Source: Rotaria socialis | Lineage: Eukaryota > Rotifera > Eurotatoria > Philodinida > Philodinidae | NCBI GenBank assembly: GCA_905331475.1 | Contig: CAJNYU010003841.1 | Span: forward strand, 62,001-126,000 | Length of the DNA: 64,000 nt | Reading direction: 5' to 3' | In this document: positions 1 to 11,300 of the stretch, one piece after another | Layout of the letters: every line of letters starts with the position of its first letter | Position numbering within the stretch: position 1 is the first letter of the stretch | Notes under the pieces: generated by a model | What the model was told of the DNA's origin: nothing | The model's input: only the letters and a program-made list of their open reading frames with translations | The model's database searches: none | Program-made: the position numbers and the translations under genes

Positions 1-1152
1 TGTTTACTAATACGTTGTTCAATATCAAGCAAATCTTTAATTTGCCTATTTAAATCATCTTTGAAACGATTCAATGATTGAGTTGCTTTGCCAACTTGTC
101 TCTTAAGAAGAATAAGTTCAACATTTTTCTCATCAATTTTATCTAAATATTGTTTATTTTCGATTTGCAATTGATGAAAATCAACTTCATGTAAGGTTTC
201 GCCCATTTCCTCTTTTTGTCTTAATTGTGTTTCTAAACGTACGATTTGTCTTTTCAAACCTGACGAACGATCACGTAATTTATTTATTAATGATTCACGT
301 GTTTTAATACGTTCAACGAAGTAACGATCGATTTTTTCACCAACTACTTTATGTGTACGTTTATCAATTGAAGATTCTTGTGTCTTATGAAATTCAGCTA
401 TGGCTGCTTCGAAATCTTTTATTTCTATATCAATCCATTCAGCATCGGACTAAAATGAAAGAAAAACTATTAGATTTATTTTCGATTTATTTTTAGAAAT
501 AAAAACCTCGAGTTGATCCATTTTTTTTTCATTTGCTGTTTCACGACGAGATTTTTCATTTCTCATTTGTTCGTATTCAGTTGTAATGATATCAATTTTC
601 TGTTCAAGTGATAATTGTATACGAAAATCACCTTGTGTACTTCGCGATTTTGATCGTTTACGTGCAAAACGATCATTTCGACTTGTACCGCCGACAGTTG
701 TTAAATCTTGAGATGAACTTGTTGGTGTTGTTGCTTGTGAAGCATTAGCTGCGGGTGCCGCTGGTGCAGCTGTTATTGGTTCAGATTTTTTTCTTTCCAA
801 ATTTATTTCAAAAATATTGTTTTCAAATGTTAAATCAACTATTTCACGTCTAAGCGAGATATCAATATTTTATTTCGAATAACAAAAGAGTAAAAAAAAC
901 AATCAACTTGTTCTCTCAATGAACTAAAGCAGAGCAGCGCTTATTAAATGAGCACTTACGATAGATCTTTTTTTTTCTAAAGTTTTTTATCTTATCAAAC
1001 AAAAGTCAATAAGAAATATAGATAATTAAATATATTTACTCAAGTTTTTCTAATCGTTGTTGAAGTTCAATATCATCAGCATCATCGTTGGCAGTAGTAC
1101 CAAGATGATCAGCTGATGATGATCCACTAAAGCTTGATCGTGCTTCAGCCAT
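1..1152 (-). CDS. CCDC113: CCDC113/CFAP263 axonemal coiled-coil protein, 5' part (runs off window)
   Basis: Three exons are visible: 1040-1152 (start ATG, MAEARSSFSG), 507-849 and 1-449, which continues past the window edge. Joins keep one frame with GT-AG sites. The protein begins with an acidic N-terminus, then a basic RKRSKSRS patch followed by LSLEQKIDII, and a long coiled coil holding RQKEEMGETLHEVDFHQLQI and KNVELILLK. These segments match the order and wording of animal CCDC113 (basic RSKSR patch, then LRQKEEVSEALHDVDFQQLKIEN in mammals). Known role: with CCDC96 it is a ciliary axoneme component near the radial spoke 3/N-DRC region. The last part of the coiled coil is outside the window. 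An Ala/Thr/Ser-rich low-complexity linker lies in exon 2. Identity is by recalled family sequence; confidence is high. Confidence 0.87.
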
Positions 1153-2846
1153 TATCAGTTGATTCTATTTTATTTTTAAAATCACTCAAGATCTTATTTA
1201 AAAGGGGAATGCGTGATCAATCAAGCCATTCACGCAAATATGTTACTATCGGTGATGGCCTCTCTTAAAAAAATAACAGTTTTGAAGAGCAGACAGATGT
1301 CGTCTTTCGACATATGTAAGAAAAGAACAATTTGTTTCAATATTAGTTAAAAGACTGATAGTAGCAACAACAAATGTATATATAAATCGTTGAAAAAAGG
1401 TTCAGTTGCCTTCTTTATATGATCCATGATAATTGTACATCGTAGTAGTTTTTGAGCGTACCCAGGTTGAATGATACATAATTCGGTCACGGCCAGTATA
1501 CAGCATGTAAACAGTTGGATTCGACAATGTTTTGTCAAAGCTACGGATAGCTGTAATCCAGGGGCGGCGGAGCGTCATTAAGTTAGATGAGGCTCATCAT
1601 ATTTTTTTGCTACCGTGGAATTTTATGAAACATCAAGTAGTAAATAAGTCTTCTTTTTATTGAACTTCAGTAAAAATAAAAATGGTCAGTATAAGAAAGA
1701 AGATTGGAAAATACCGAAAACTACTTTTCTTTGCTCCTTCTCTGATACAAGAACAAAAAATAGCAATATTCAGTACAAAAGCAAATGAGGCTGAGTCTCA
1801 TATTGCGAAATCTAGGTGAGGTTGAGCCTCATCTGCTGAAAACTAGGTGAGGCTCAAGCCTCACCTGTCTCAATGGCTCCGCCGCCACTGCTGTAATCAT
1901 CAACTGATTATATGCTTCATAATTGTTTTTTTTTATATTTAGATAACTGACGAGAAGAGTAGAGCAATCAGTATTGCCCATATGTGTATAAAACAGAAAC
2001 AAACGAATTTCAACTACGGCACGGTATGGCATACCGGAATGATGTTTCATAATGTTTAGCAGACATTTTTCTTTTTCTTAATAAACCCAATAGACATCGA
2101 TATGCATCTTGCTTTTCATAGTTATTTATAACCACTCCTTTTTGTAAGGGTATCAAGCCTCTTCAAAAAGACGGAATGAAGTGAGGATCAACTTCTGAAA
2201 GAAAGTTTCTCCGGTGTTTTACGGATGAAACCTATTTTAATAAATAAGTAGATGTATGAATCAAAGAGATCCATTAGAATAACTAGCATTACCTATATTG
2301 TGAGAGTGTTTTCACTTTTCCAATAATATATGTGAACGCGCTCATATCGAGGATCATAAATTCTTGGAGGCGTATTTTTACACTAGCAGTCTACTTAAAA
2401 TGTATTTTAATTATAAGTCAATATTGTTTCCAAATATATCAATAGGAAGCAGTAGAAAAAACTATACAATGTGTAAAATAATCACATATATAATAATCAT
2501 ATCCAGAAAGATGTCAGCACAAATCGGTGTAGAGTTTCAGTCGAATAGATCAGTTACTTACTATTGATTTTCTATTTATTTTATTTCCTCAAATATTTTA
2601 TTATAAAAATAAAAATAAAAATTCTGAAATGAAATTTTTCGAGAAGGCTGATCAGTGTCATCTTTCCTTCATTTGTTGTGATTTATCACCAATAGATTTA
2701 TTCGTATTCAGCTCGTATACTTCTTGCATTTCTTTTTCTTTACTTGTTTTGTTTTGTTTACTAAATTTTTTTATGCAACGAAATTTCGATCCTTGATTTG
2801 AAAATAGATTTTTATGTTTTCAGATTAGCAACAAGACCATTAAAAC
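1153..2846. other. Intergenic stretch with one MITE
   Basis: Space between CCDC113 (-) and RPS3 (+), so it holds both promoters. It contains the hAT-like element listed at 1559-1890. Short open frames here lack splice logic or family resemblance and I do not support them as genes. Confidence 0.6.
1559..1890. mobile_element. Non-autonomous hAT-type MITE, 332 bp, with 8-bp TSD
   Basis: The left end reads CAGGGGCGGCGGAGC and the right end, on the other strand, CAGTGGCGGCGGAGC: 14 of 15 bases match, and weaker similarity (GATGAGGC / GGTGAGGC) continues inward. The element is flanked by a perfect 8-bp direct repeat, CTGTAATC, at 1551-1558 and 1891-1898. CAGKGGCGG-type ends with 8-bp target duplication are the hAT signature. 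The interior carries repeated GAGGCTCA/TGAGCCTC inverted motifs and no transposase frame, so it must move in trans. Confidence 0.85.
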
Positions 2847-3815
2847 ATGGCCACAACAGCTAACATCACAAAAAAACGCAAAGTAAACTAGCCTATGCAA
2901 ACATGTGTTTTTTTTAATCGTCTTTTTTTGATGTTGTAGTTTATTCGTGAAGGTGTTTTCCATGCTGAACTCAACGAATTTTTCACCCGCGAATTAGCCG
3001 AAGATGGTTATTCCGGTCTTGAAGTTCGTGTCACACCACAAAGAACCGAAATCATTATCATGGCAACAAAAACTCAACAAGTACTTGGTGAAAAAGGTCG
3101 TCGTATTCGTGAATTAACATCAGTTATTCAAAAACGTTTCGGTTATCCCGATAATTCAATTGAATTATTCGCTCAAAAGGTTGTTTCACGTGGTTTATGT
3201 GCTATCGCACAAGCTGAATCATTACGTTACAAACTTATGGGTGGTCTCCCAGTACGACGGTAAGATTAAAAGAAGGACAATATTTTCTCACACTTGTTGT
3301 TGCCATTTTTTCAGAGCCTGTTATGGTGTTTTACGTTTCATCATGGAATCAGGTGCTCAAGGCTGTGAAATCATCGTATCAGGTAAATTACGTGGTCAAC
3401 GTGCCAAAGCTATGAAATTCATTGATGGTTTAATGATTCATTCGGGTGACCCCGTTAATGATTATGTGCAATTTGCTGTACGACATGTACTCTTACGTCA
3501 AGGTGTACTTGGTATTAAAGTTAAAATTATGTTACCATATGGTAACAAAGAAGGCACAGGAGCTAAAAAGCCATTGCCTGATCATATTTCAATCGTACAA
3601 CCTAAAGATGAAACACCAATCGTTAATCCATATTCTGAAGTGAAAGAACGAAAAGTTGAACCAGTAATATCAGTTCTATTAACTTGTACTATTTGATTTA
3701 AGTTTTCTAATTTTTCTAATAGTTATCGCAACAAATGGGTCATCCACAACAATTACCACCCCAACAACAACAGCCACCAATTCAACCTGGAGCACCAGCC
3801 AATTTCGGTTATTAG
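2847..3815 (+). CDS. RPS3: 40S ribosomal protein S3 (uS3)
   Basis: Four exons: 2847-2882, 2940-3259, 3315-3663 and 3723-3815, giving 265 aa. The order is an N-terminal basic KKRK, a type-2 KH domain with the [10 protein letters not shown] loop, then [40 protein letters not shown] and [17 protein letters not shown], all diagnostic of eukaryotic uS3. It sits at the mRNA entry channel of the small subunit. The C-terminal tail (last exon) is Gln/Pro rich and makes the protein about 20 residues longer than the human one. A pyrimidine-rich 3' acceptor (TTTTCAG at about 2817-2823) lies 23 bases before the ATG, suggesting a 5'-UTR intron or trans-splicing. AATAAA occurs at 3924-3929. Confidence 0.97.
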
Positions 3816-5522
3816 AACAACATAATATCGAAACAAAAAATGTTTATACACAGAAGAAAATAATAGCGTAACATCATCGGTTGTTTGTTGTTGCTTTTGA
3901 ATTGAATCGTGTTCTAAGCAGCGAATAAAAGAAAAACAAAAATCTGAAAACAATCATAGAATATGTTTAAATACTTCTAATTCATATACTACGATTTTTT
4001 AAACATAATATTAATTTCTAGGGCGGATTTCTGCGATCGAATCGATTTAAGTAATAGTCACGAGCCTATGTTGCAAAATCAGATCTGATATCGAAAGAAA
4101 AGTTTTTCATACTCCTTTGATGTATTTTCTATGAAATTCAAAACATTTTCTAGAGAGCAATCTAAAGTGTGAGTTTGAAGTCAAGATTTCGAAGGTCTAA
4201 AGCTCTTTCTTAACAACAAGAAAAAAAAATGAACATTGATTGCGTACGTCACCAAAGTTACCAAGGCGAACATATTCACAACACGTTTTCCACTGAACGC
4301 CTCTTGAATCAGTATCTGAACTGTTCTAGTTGGTTTACTACTGTGGTCATACAATGGAAAGTAACTCTAGCCTTCGGAAGATCTTAATATATTCTATATA
4401 AATATAATGAGAGAGGAGAACGAATTTATCTGGTCGATACTTTACTTACAAAACGATTGTTCATGCAATCGTTTTAGATAAAATAATCTAGGATAGCATA
4501 ATCATCTGGAATTCTTCAATTAAACCAATATTTCTGTCAATAAAAATGAATACAATGAAGTTAAAATACTTATTTTATCATCAAAACAATTTTTATTCAA
4601 TGTTGCTTCTGGAAGAAACAGTTTGATTAGACAACAATGAGATTATTAGAAATCTTACGGTTAAAATAATATATACTTCATAATCTGGAAAAAAATGATC
4701 TAGATAATATGTTCATAAGTAGACGTAGCTACCGCTGATTCAATAAGATACATCTATCTCTTTGTACAAAATATTATCTTAAAATTCTTGTAATGTGACC
4801 AGCGACTAAACAGCGAAATTATACTACTTGTTAGTACCGTGCCAATATGAATATAATCATAAAATTGTAATCTATATGCTTCATTGTTAGGATTTCATTC
4901 ATTGGATGGATTATCTCAAGCCTATTCGTGATGACCAATGAATATAATAGATGTTATCATGATGAATACCATTATGAATTGGGATTTCAAACTTTCTCTC
5001 TAAAAAAAAATCTCAAACAGAGTGGATAGAAAAGCGCCTTAATTGTGAACCAAATGTTTGCGAGATATGAAACTTTCAAGGCATGAATTCTTGTTGATGT
5101 ATTGTTGATATATTATTGGTATTTTGATTTTTGGTAGCATAGTAACTCGAAGAAGTTTCATTGAAGACTTCTGAATTTTTCGTTAAAACCTATTTAAAAT
5201 TTCTTTATGTACAAAGATTAAGTTCCAAATTCGAAAATGATAGATTTTCGAATCGATCGAATGATATCTGAGACAGCTGTCCTTGTCGTCACTTCAGAAG
5301 AGATCATTCCTCGAAGGATGAAATTTATATTTTATTGAATAAAATAAATCTAGTTTCTTTTCGATGAGTTCAAATTAAGAAAATATTCGATATTCGTGTA
5401 GTGTTCATTAGCTTTCATCTATGAATAATGAATAGTGAGTCAGATCATGAGCGACGAACGATGTTTATGTAAATAAACCTTTTGTCTAATCATAAATCAA
5501 TTGATTTTGTCTGAAATTTGTA
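3816..5522. other. Intergenic, nothing recognised
   Basis: AT-rich sequence between the 3' ends of RPS3 and the ASCH gene. Apart from the RPS3 poly(A) signal, I see no long frame with family resemblance, no RNA gene and no terminal repeats. Confidence 0.5.
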
Positions 5523-5974
5523 TTAACATGAAGTGGCAGAAGTACGTGGTTCATTGGTAACGGCACTAACGCGTTCGATATTAATCGCTAATTTTTTATA
5601 TTTGTGCAGTTCATTTTCTTTCGAATAATATTGCTGTAATATTTGACATCCAAATTCAATTGATTTAACAGTCGGTAAAGCATTTGAAATGTGTTTTTCT
5701 AATAATAATTCAAATGTATCAAACTGTTCAATTGATATCACTTTAATACAAAACTTTCGACGCATATTGAAACCTAATTCATCATTAAAAAATTCAACTA
5801 AACAACAGAAGAATTCAGACAAAACAAAAGGTAATTTATGATAAAAATAATTTCACTACTTGTATCCTGTGGTTTTAAGTCATGAAAATGACCTTTATCA
5901 AGACGAACTTCAATTGTCTTTTTTCCACAATATATTAAAGAAAACCAAGGTTCAGATAAATGTTTGACCAGCAT
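5523..5974 (-). CDS. Small ASCH-domain protein
   Basis: Two exons, 5860-5974 and 5523-5797, joined across a 62-bp intron, give 129 aa. The ATG gives MLVKHLSEPWFSLIYCGKKT. The fold-defining ASCH pattern is complete: PWF near residue 10, GKKTIEVRL, GHFHDLKPQDTIEFFNDE (the junction itself creates the QDTIEFF motif), a central strand with RRKFCIKVISIEQF, then LPTVKSIEFGCQILQQYYSKE. The domain fills the protein, as in stand-alone members of this superfamily. ASCH domains adopt a PUA-like fold and are thought to bind RNA or modified nucleosides; the precise substrate here is unknown. The wording resembles the LPGVKSIEEG/YRKFY subgroup shared by microbes and some eukaryotes, so acquisition by transfer is possible but unproven. 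Confidence 0.82.
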
Positions 5975-7364
5975 TTATTTCTACGGTCGAATAGTTAATT
6001 GTAACCGGGTAGTGACATTAACAGTCAAGATTGCTACTTTTGAAACAGGACGTAGTAAACAGCATGACTAATCTTGCTAAGCTAAAGCCAACAAGAAGAA
6101 AAGGTTAACAAATAAAAAGAAAAAAAAAATAATATAATTCTGTCATTCATTAGTTATTCACTGTGTGTGCATCTCAACAGAGGGCAACACTGAACAATAC
6201 TGTTGCCATGAGAAGAAAAACGAGAAAACTAAAAGAAAAAAAAGGAAACCGTTTTATAAAGAGGACAAGAAGAGCAAATATTGGTTGACTTCTTTGTATC
6301 GTTTAAGTCATCTATTCTGCGAGAAGGCTATATTAATAAAATATCATAAGTTTCATTCAAGCTGAGATCTTAGCATTTTAGTAACACAAAAAATAAATTA
6401 TACATTTTTACTTTCTTCGTTTGACTTCATGTTATACGTCGAAAAACGCATTTTTTATGATGCAGAGTGCTTTTGACATATGATGTTTGTTCGGAAAAAA
6501 AACAGATGGCTACTCTATAACCATCGAATACATTATCTAGATATGATTGTATATTTTTCTTGTAACTAAAAATTGTTTTCGATATACTGTGTTAGAACTG
6601 TCTTGTATGTAAATTACCAACGAGAAGAATAAATTTGTCTAATAAATTCACTGAGTAGGTAATCTCTCCAATATGTTTTATTTTATATGCGATGAAGAAC
6701 TGTAAAACTTCTCACGACTTAGCGAGTTTTATCATACGTATGATTGATATAATTCAGAAGATCACCAATCAATAATTCTGTATCATCTACTACAGCTAAT
6801 AACGAATTGATCAATTACACGAAACAACTGTAGTTTTAAATTGCTGGAATATATAACATTTTACCTTCTTGTCATGATATATGTCATTCTAATCAGTTGG
6901 CAAGTGTTTTCTGGGCGTATTATAATAAATACATATTCTTACATGACGAGTTTGTTTTCTCGTTCGATATTGATTCTGACAGATATTTTTCAGCTACACG
7001 CTTTTGCAAATATCTCAAATACATTTTGTTATGTTACATATAAGGAATTTGGTGGCTACAAAAAAACAACACAAAAAGAAGAAATCATCATCTATTCTTG
7101 TTGATAGGATAGAAGTACTGTTGTTTGTCTCCCTTCTGACATGTTCATAGTCACTAGAATATTAAAGTATTCTTTGTAATTACGTAAGTTAATTTAAAAT
7201 GGTTAGAACTTGTCACTTGTCAACTTTTCTTTTTTATTCCATAATAAAACATGCGCTAGAATAAAGTGAAAACAAAATGAGCTGAGTGACGTTACATCGT
7301 AGGAACTCTACTAAATGAATAAAAAAGAAAGCATATTTATGTTTTGCGTCAAGAATAAAATGAT
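5975..7364. other. Intergenic, nothing recognised
   Basis: AT-rich space upstream of the ASCH gene and downstream of the Cys-pair peptide gene (both on the minus strand). Open frames around 6165-6365 and 6841-7104 have low-complexity composition and no splice partners; I do not call genes. Confidence 0.5.
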
Positions 7365-7651
7365 TCAATTAAACATTTTGTATTTGTAATTTCTTCCATT
7401 ATTCGCATCGTCTTGTTGAAGTAATCCAAGTAATTCACATTCATCACGACACATTTTTAATGTATCTCGATTACGGTCAAGTCGTGATTCTAAAAGACAA
7501 CGTGTTTGGCAATCAACATAAAATTCATATGATTGTTCGATCAGTAGGAACATCACTATCATTATTGTTAAATATGCTAAAGAAAAAAGAATTTTCATAG
7601 TTTAAAACAAGCAAACAAAATATTCTTACTAAGAAATCGACTCGTTGCCAT
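7365..7651 (-). CDS. Small secreted or membrane peptide with two Cx3C pairs
   Basis: The best model has two exons, 7630-7651 (MATSRFL) and 7365-7576, with strong GTAAGAAT donor and TTCTTTAG acceptor, giving 77 aa. An intronless alternative starting at 7598 (MKILFSLAYL) uses the same downstream frame. The N-terminus is a hydrophobic segment (TYLTIMIVMFLLIEQS), a signal peptide or anchor. The mature part has CQTRC and CRDEC separated by 18 residues, a helical-hairpin spacing like that in CHCH-type or alpha-hairpinin peptides, and ends in an Asn-rich basic tail. I do not recognise a family. Two plausible start models and the regular Cys spacing argue that it is a real gene. Confidence 0.55.
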
Positions 7652-8306
7652 TATATATGTTACAAGTTGTTGCTTGATACAATCGAAGGCGAAGCTATAT
7701 GAATAGCATTTTGCATTTACATGCCTATTTATTTGTCGTGTACTAACACGATTATCTATTTTTTCCTACTCTCATTCGCCCCTCTCCACTTAGAACCTCT
7801 TATCTTAGAGACACGTTCGCCTACTCCACCAAGTATCAATCAACAAAATAAAACAGCTTCTTTGATTCATCTTTTAATCGATAAATATCACTTGACGGAC
7901 AAATTTCGTTTGATGTTTTTTTTTTATACTTCAAGTACCAAATTTGCTATTTGATTGCATACATGACATAACAGTTTTTTATAAGGCATTTTAATAAATT
8001 AAAAGAAATAATATAAATAGATGAAGAAGAAAAAATGCAAATAAAAGAAAAATCATTTATTTTGAAGGTATTCAAATCACTGTAAATAGAAAAAGAGGAA
8101 AAAAGCGGACTTTATTTGCTTGTATGTCAATACGTTAAGTTGTCAAGAAGAAAAGAAACATCGCAATCATTTCCAATTCAATAACAAGAAAATTTTCAAA
8201 ACGAGAAAAAGAAAAGTTGAAGCCGATGATCACGCGATCCAATATTAATATTTTGTTCGTCTATAATTGAGATCTCACAATTGGATAGTAAGAAAAACAA
8301 ACGGCA
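7652..8306. other. Probable shared promoter region
   Basis: Intergenic space between two divergently transcribed genes, the Cys-pair peptide (-) and SPATA1 (+). AT-rich with poly-A and poly-T runs; no distinct element seen. Confidence 0.45.
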
Positions 8307-11300
8307 ATGCTTCAAACATATTTTGAAAACGAACAACTCAATTCGTTACCGAAAACTTTAATAAGCAATCGATCCCGAAATGGTTTCATTGCTACCAATC
8401 GTCCAGATTCCGCAGAAGTATACTAGAAATTTTATTTTTCTCGATGCATTTTGTTTTTACACAAATAGTTAGTTGATTTGCATATATTTATTATTCCGAA
8501 ATCGGTATGGAAAAATGTACAACATTTAGCACAAAATGGAGCGATGGATGATGCTATATCAGTTGGTTTTGTTCGGTAATGACACGTGAATCTGTTTTTT
8601 TTTCTTAATTTATTTTTTATTCTAAATTTAGAGTACCACCTGATATAAAGCTACATCAATTGCGTCAGTCGATCGAACGACTATGTGGAACAGAAAATAA
8701 TTTTCCACGAGATTTTATTTTTCTTCGATCTGTTGGAAGATGTTTTACAAGAGTTAAACCTACACAAGAAAATGAATTAAAAGTTAAACACTATCGACCA
8801 CCACTGGTTAGATTTCGATTTGTTTTTCTACATATAAAAAATAACTCGATATCTTTTTTTCTTAGACATTTGCGCCAGAGGTACAAGTTTTCTGTTTAAA
8901 ATAGAAGAGAAAAAGAATAATATAACTATGTTTGGTTTGATTAGATTTATCTTCTCGAAGGTCGACATGAAGATTATGCATATACGCCTTCTACGACTCC
9001 AACAATGTATACTGCTAATTATTTATTTGGTAGTCGATATCAATATCGTTTGAATCTTGATGAGTTTAATACATCGACATCATCAGTTTCTTGTAATTAT
9101 CAACCGAAATTATTAACTGATGTGAGACAGCAAATACCAATAGCGAACTCATTTACATTGATACCTAACGGTTCATCACCAACTAAATTAGATTGGACAA
9201 AATTTACTCGAATTGATTTAGGTGATTATCATTGAAGGTTTATTCTATACTTAATAAAAGTTTCGATTTCTCTTTTACTATCTAGACGAATCGACACCAA
9301 AGTAAGCGAAGGAGAACATATACTAAAAATATGCCATTTTTAGTTTTTGAAATGAAACAAAACAAACAAACAAATAAATAAACTATCCTTTGTCTTCTAG
9401 CCTATCCGGTGCAACAACTCTTAGATCAAGGTATGAGTATGTTCTTTTTCTCCTTTTGTACAGTAATTAAAATAACAAGATAGTGTGATATATTTTTCTT
9501 AAATTTTTTTCTTTTTTTATTTGCATGTTATTGAAGAAAAACACCATCATTATATCGGGAATTAATCAAATTACAGGAAGAACAAGAACGTCTTCGTCAA
9601 CGTCAAGATGAACTTGAACGTATACGGCGAGATGTTGAAGAAAAAAAAGTAAACTCGGATCGTGACGAAGAAAATAATCGTCGTCGTCATCGTCAAGAGA
9701 AAGCCGAAGCTGAGCACCGCCGTCGCTTGGAACAAGAGACGCGAGCTGCTACAACAATTCAAGCATCATACCGTGGCTTTAAAGATCGTAAAGTATTTCA
9801 AACAATTAAACAAAGGTAAATATTTGTTTGATTATTGAGAATATTTTATTCGAAATCATCTTGATATATATATTCAGTATTGCGAAGAATAAATCTCGAA
9901 TATCATTATCAGAAACTGATGCATCCAGTAAACAATCAATAGGCGATGAGGAAAATTCCGATAATTCGGACGATGATGAATTCTCTGATGGGTTTGTTTT
10001 GTATTGTAATCCTCCATATATCTCACTACTGCACAGATCTGTTTATCCGAAAGTAATCGGCATAAACTTTGCGCACATTATTCTCTTAAACTTTCGTATA
10101 GGCTTGATTGCGCACATTTTTTCTTTAATTGGAAGAAATATAGAATGTTCGCAAAACATAATCTAGTCGGAGAAACAACAATGTCCGCAACATAATTAGA
10201 AGCAAGTGAAGACACCTAGATTGCGGGTGTAGATGCGATAAACACTCATATCCTCAAAATGGAAATCATTGATAAATGACAGCATGGGAATTCAAATACA
10301 GTAGAATTGCTTCGATAATGTCGTGTTTTCTTCTGTTGCATAAATGAAGTTTCCTTTTAACAAGTTGAATTCGATACTATGAACATTTTTGCCATCTTTG
10401 TTTTCTCGATTATGTTTTGCGAATATTCAACCTCTGCTAATAGAAAAATGTATCAGCAATCTAGAGCCAACCAAAAATTAATTTTTCTTTTTCTATTCTT
10501 ATCGTTTAGTAGTCAAATTCTATCCATATCATCATCAATTAAATCAGCATCAGATATCGATTCGAATCTATACAAAACAGAAACTAATACAATAAAAAAT
10601 CAAAACTCAGACAGCACTGATTCTAATTCATTTTCAACAGAATCAGAATCAGAATCATTAACATTTAAAACTGAAAGAAAAATTCAATCCGATAAAGTAC
10701 CTTACTCAAAAAATAAAGCTACCAATGATATTGATACTGAGATTACACGGAGTGCAACAGTTACTAAAGTACGTTATTTAGAACACGAGTTTTTATCAGT
10801 ATCAAGACCAAATATTACTGACGATACGTAAGTATTAGAATACATCAATGTATTGAATATACGCAATTGTATAAGTGGTTTCGTTCGTTTTGCTTTTTAC
10901 TATCAATAATGAATTTGGTTGATAGCTAATAGGTTAACTTTTTTTCTCCATTTCATCCAAAGATACGACGTAGCACGACAAGAAGCAGAAGCCAAACGGC
11001 GTCGGCAGTTAGATGAAGAAAAACGAAAACTAAAAGAGTTAGAAGAAAAACGAAGACGAAAAAAAATTCAACCACAAGCAAATGATGATGGTAAGTTTAT
11101 CTTTTCATTTTTTTTAGTAGTTGAAATTATTTAAAAGAAAAACTAATGACTGTTTGAAATTTTATATATTTCTATATTGAATCATTGCTCTTATGGTCAA
11201 TGCAGGACAGAATCGTGTAATGTCAGATTCTTAATATATTAGCTGCTCGAAAAGTACGAAACCATTTTGTTTTTCTATCACCCATCGAAATAGTTTTATG

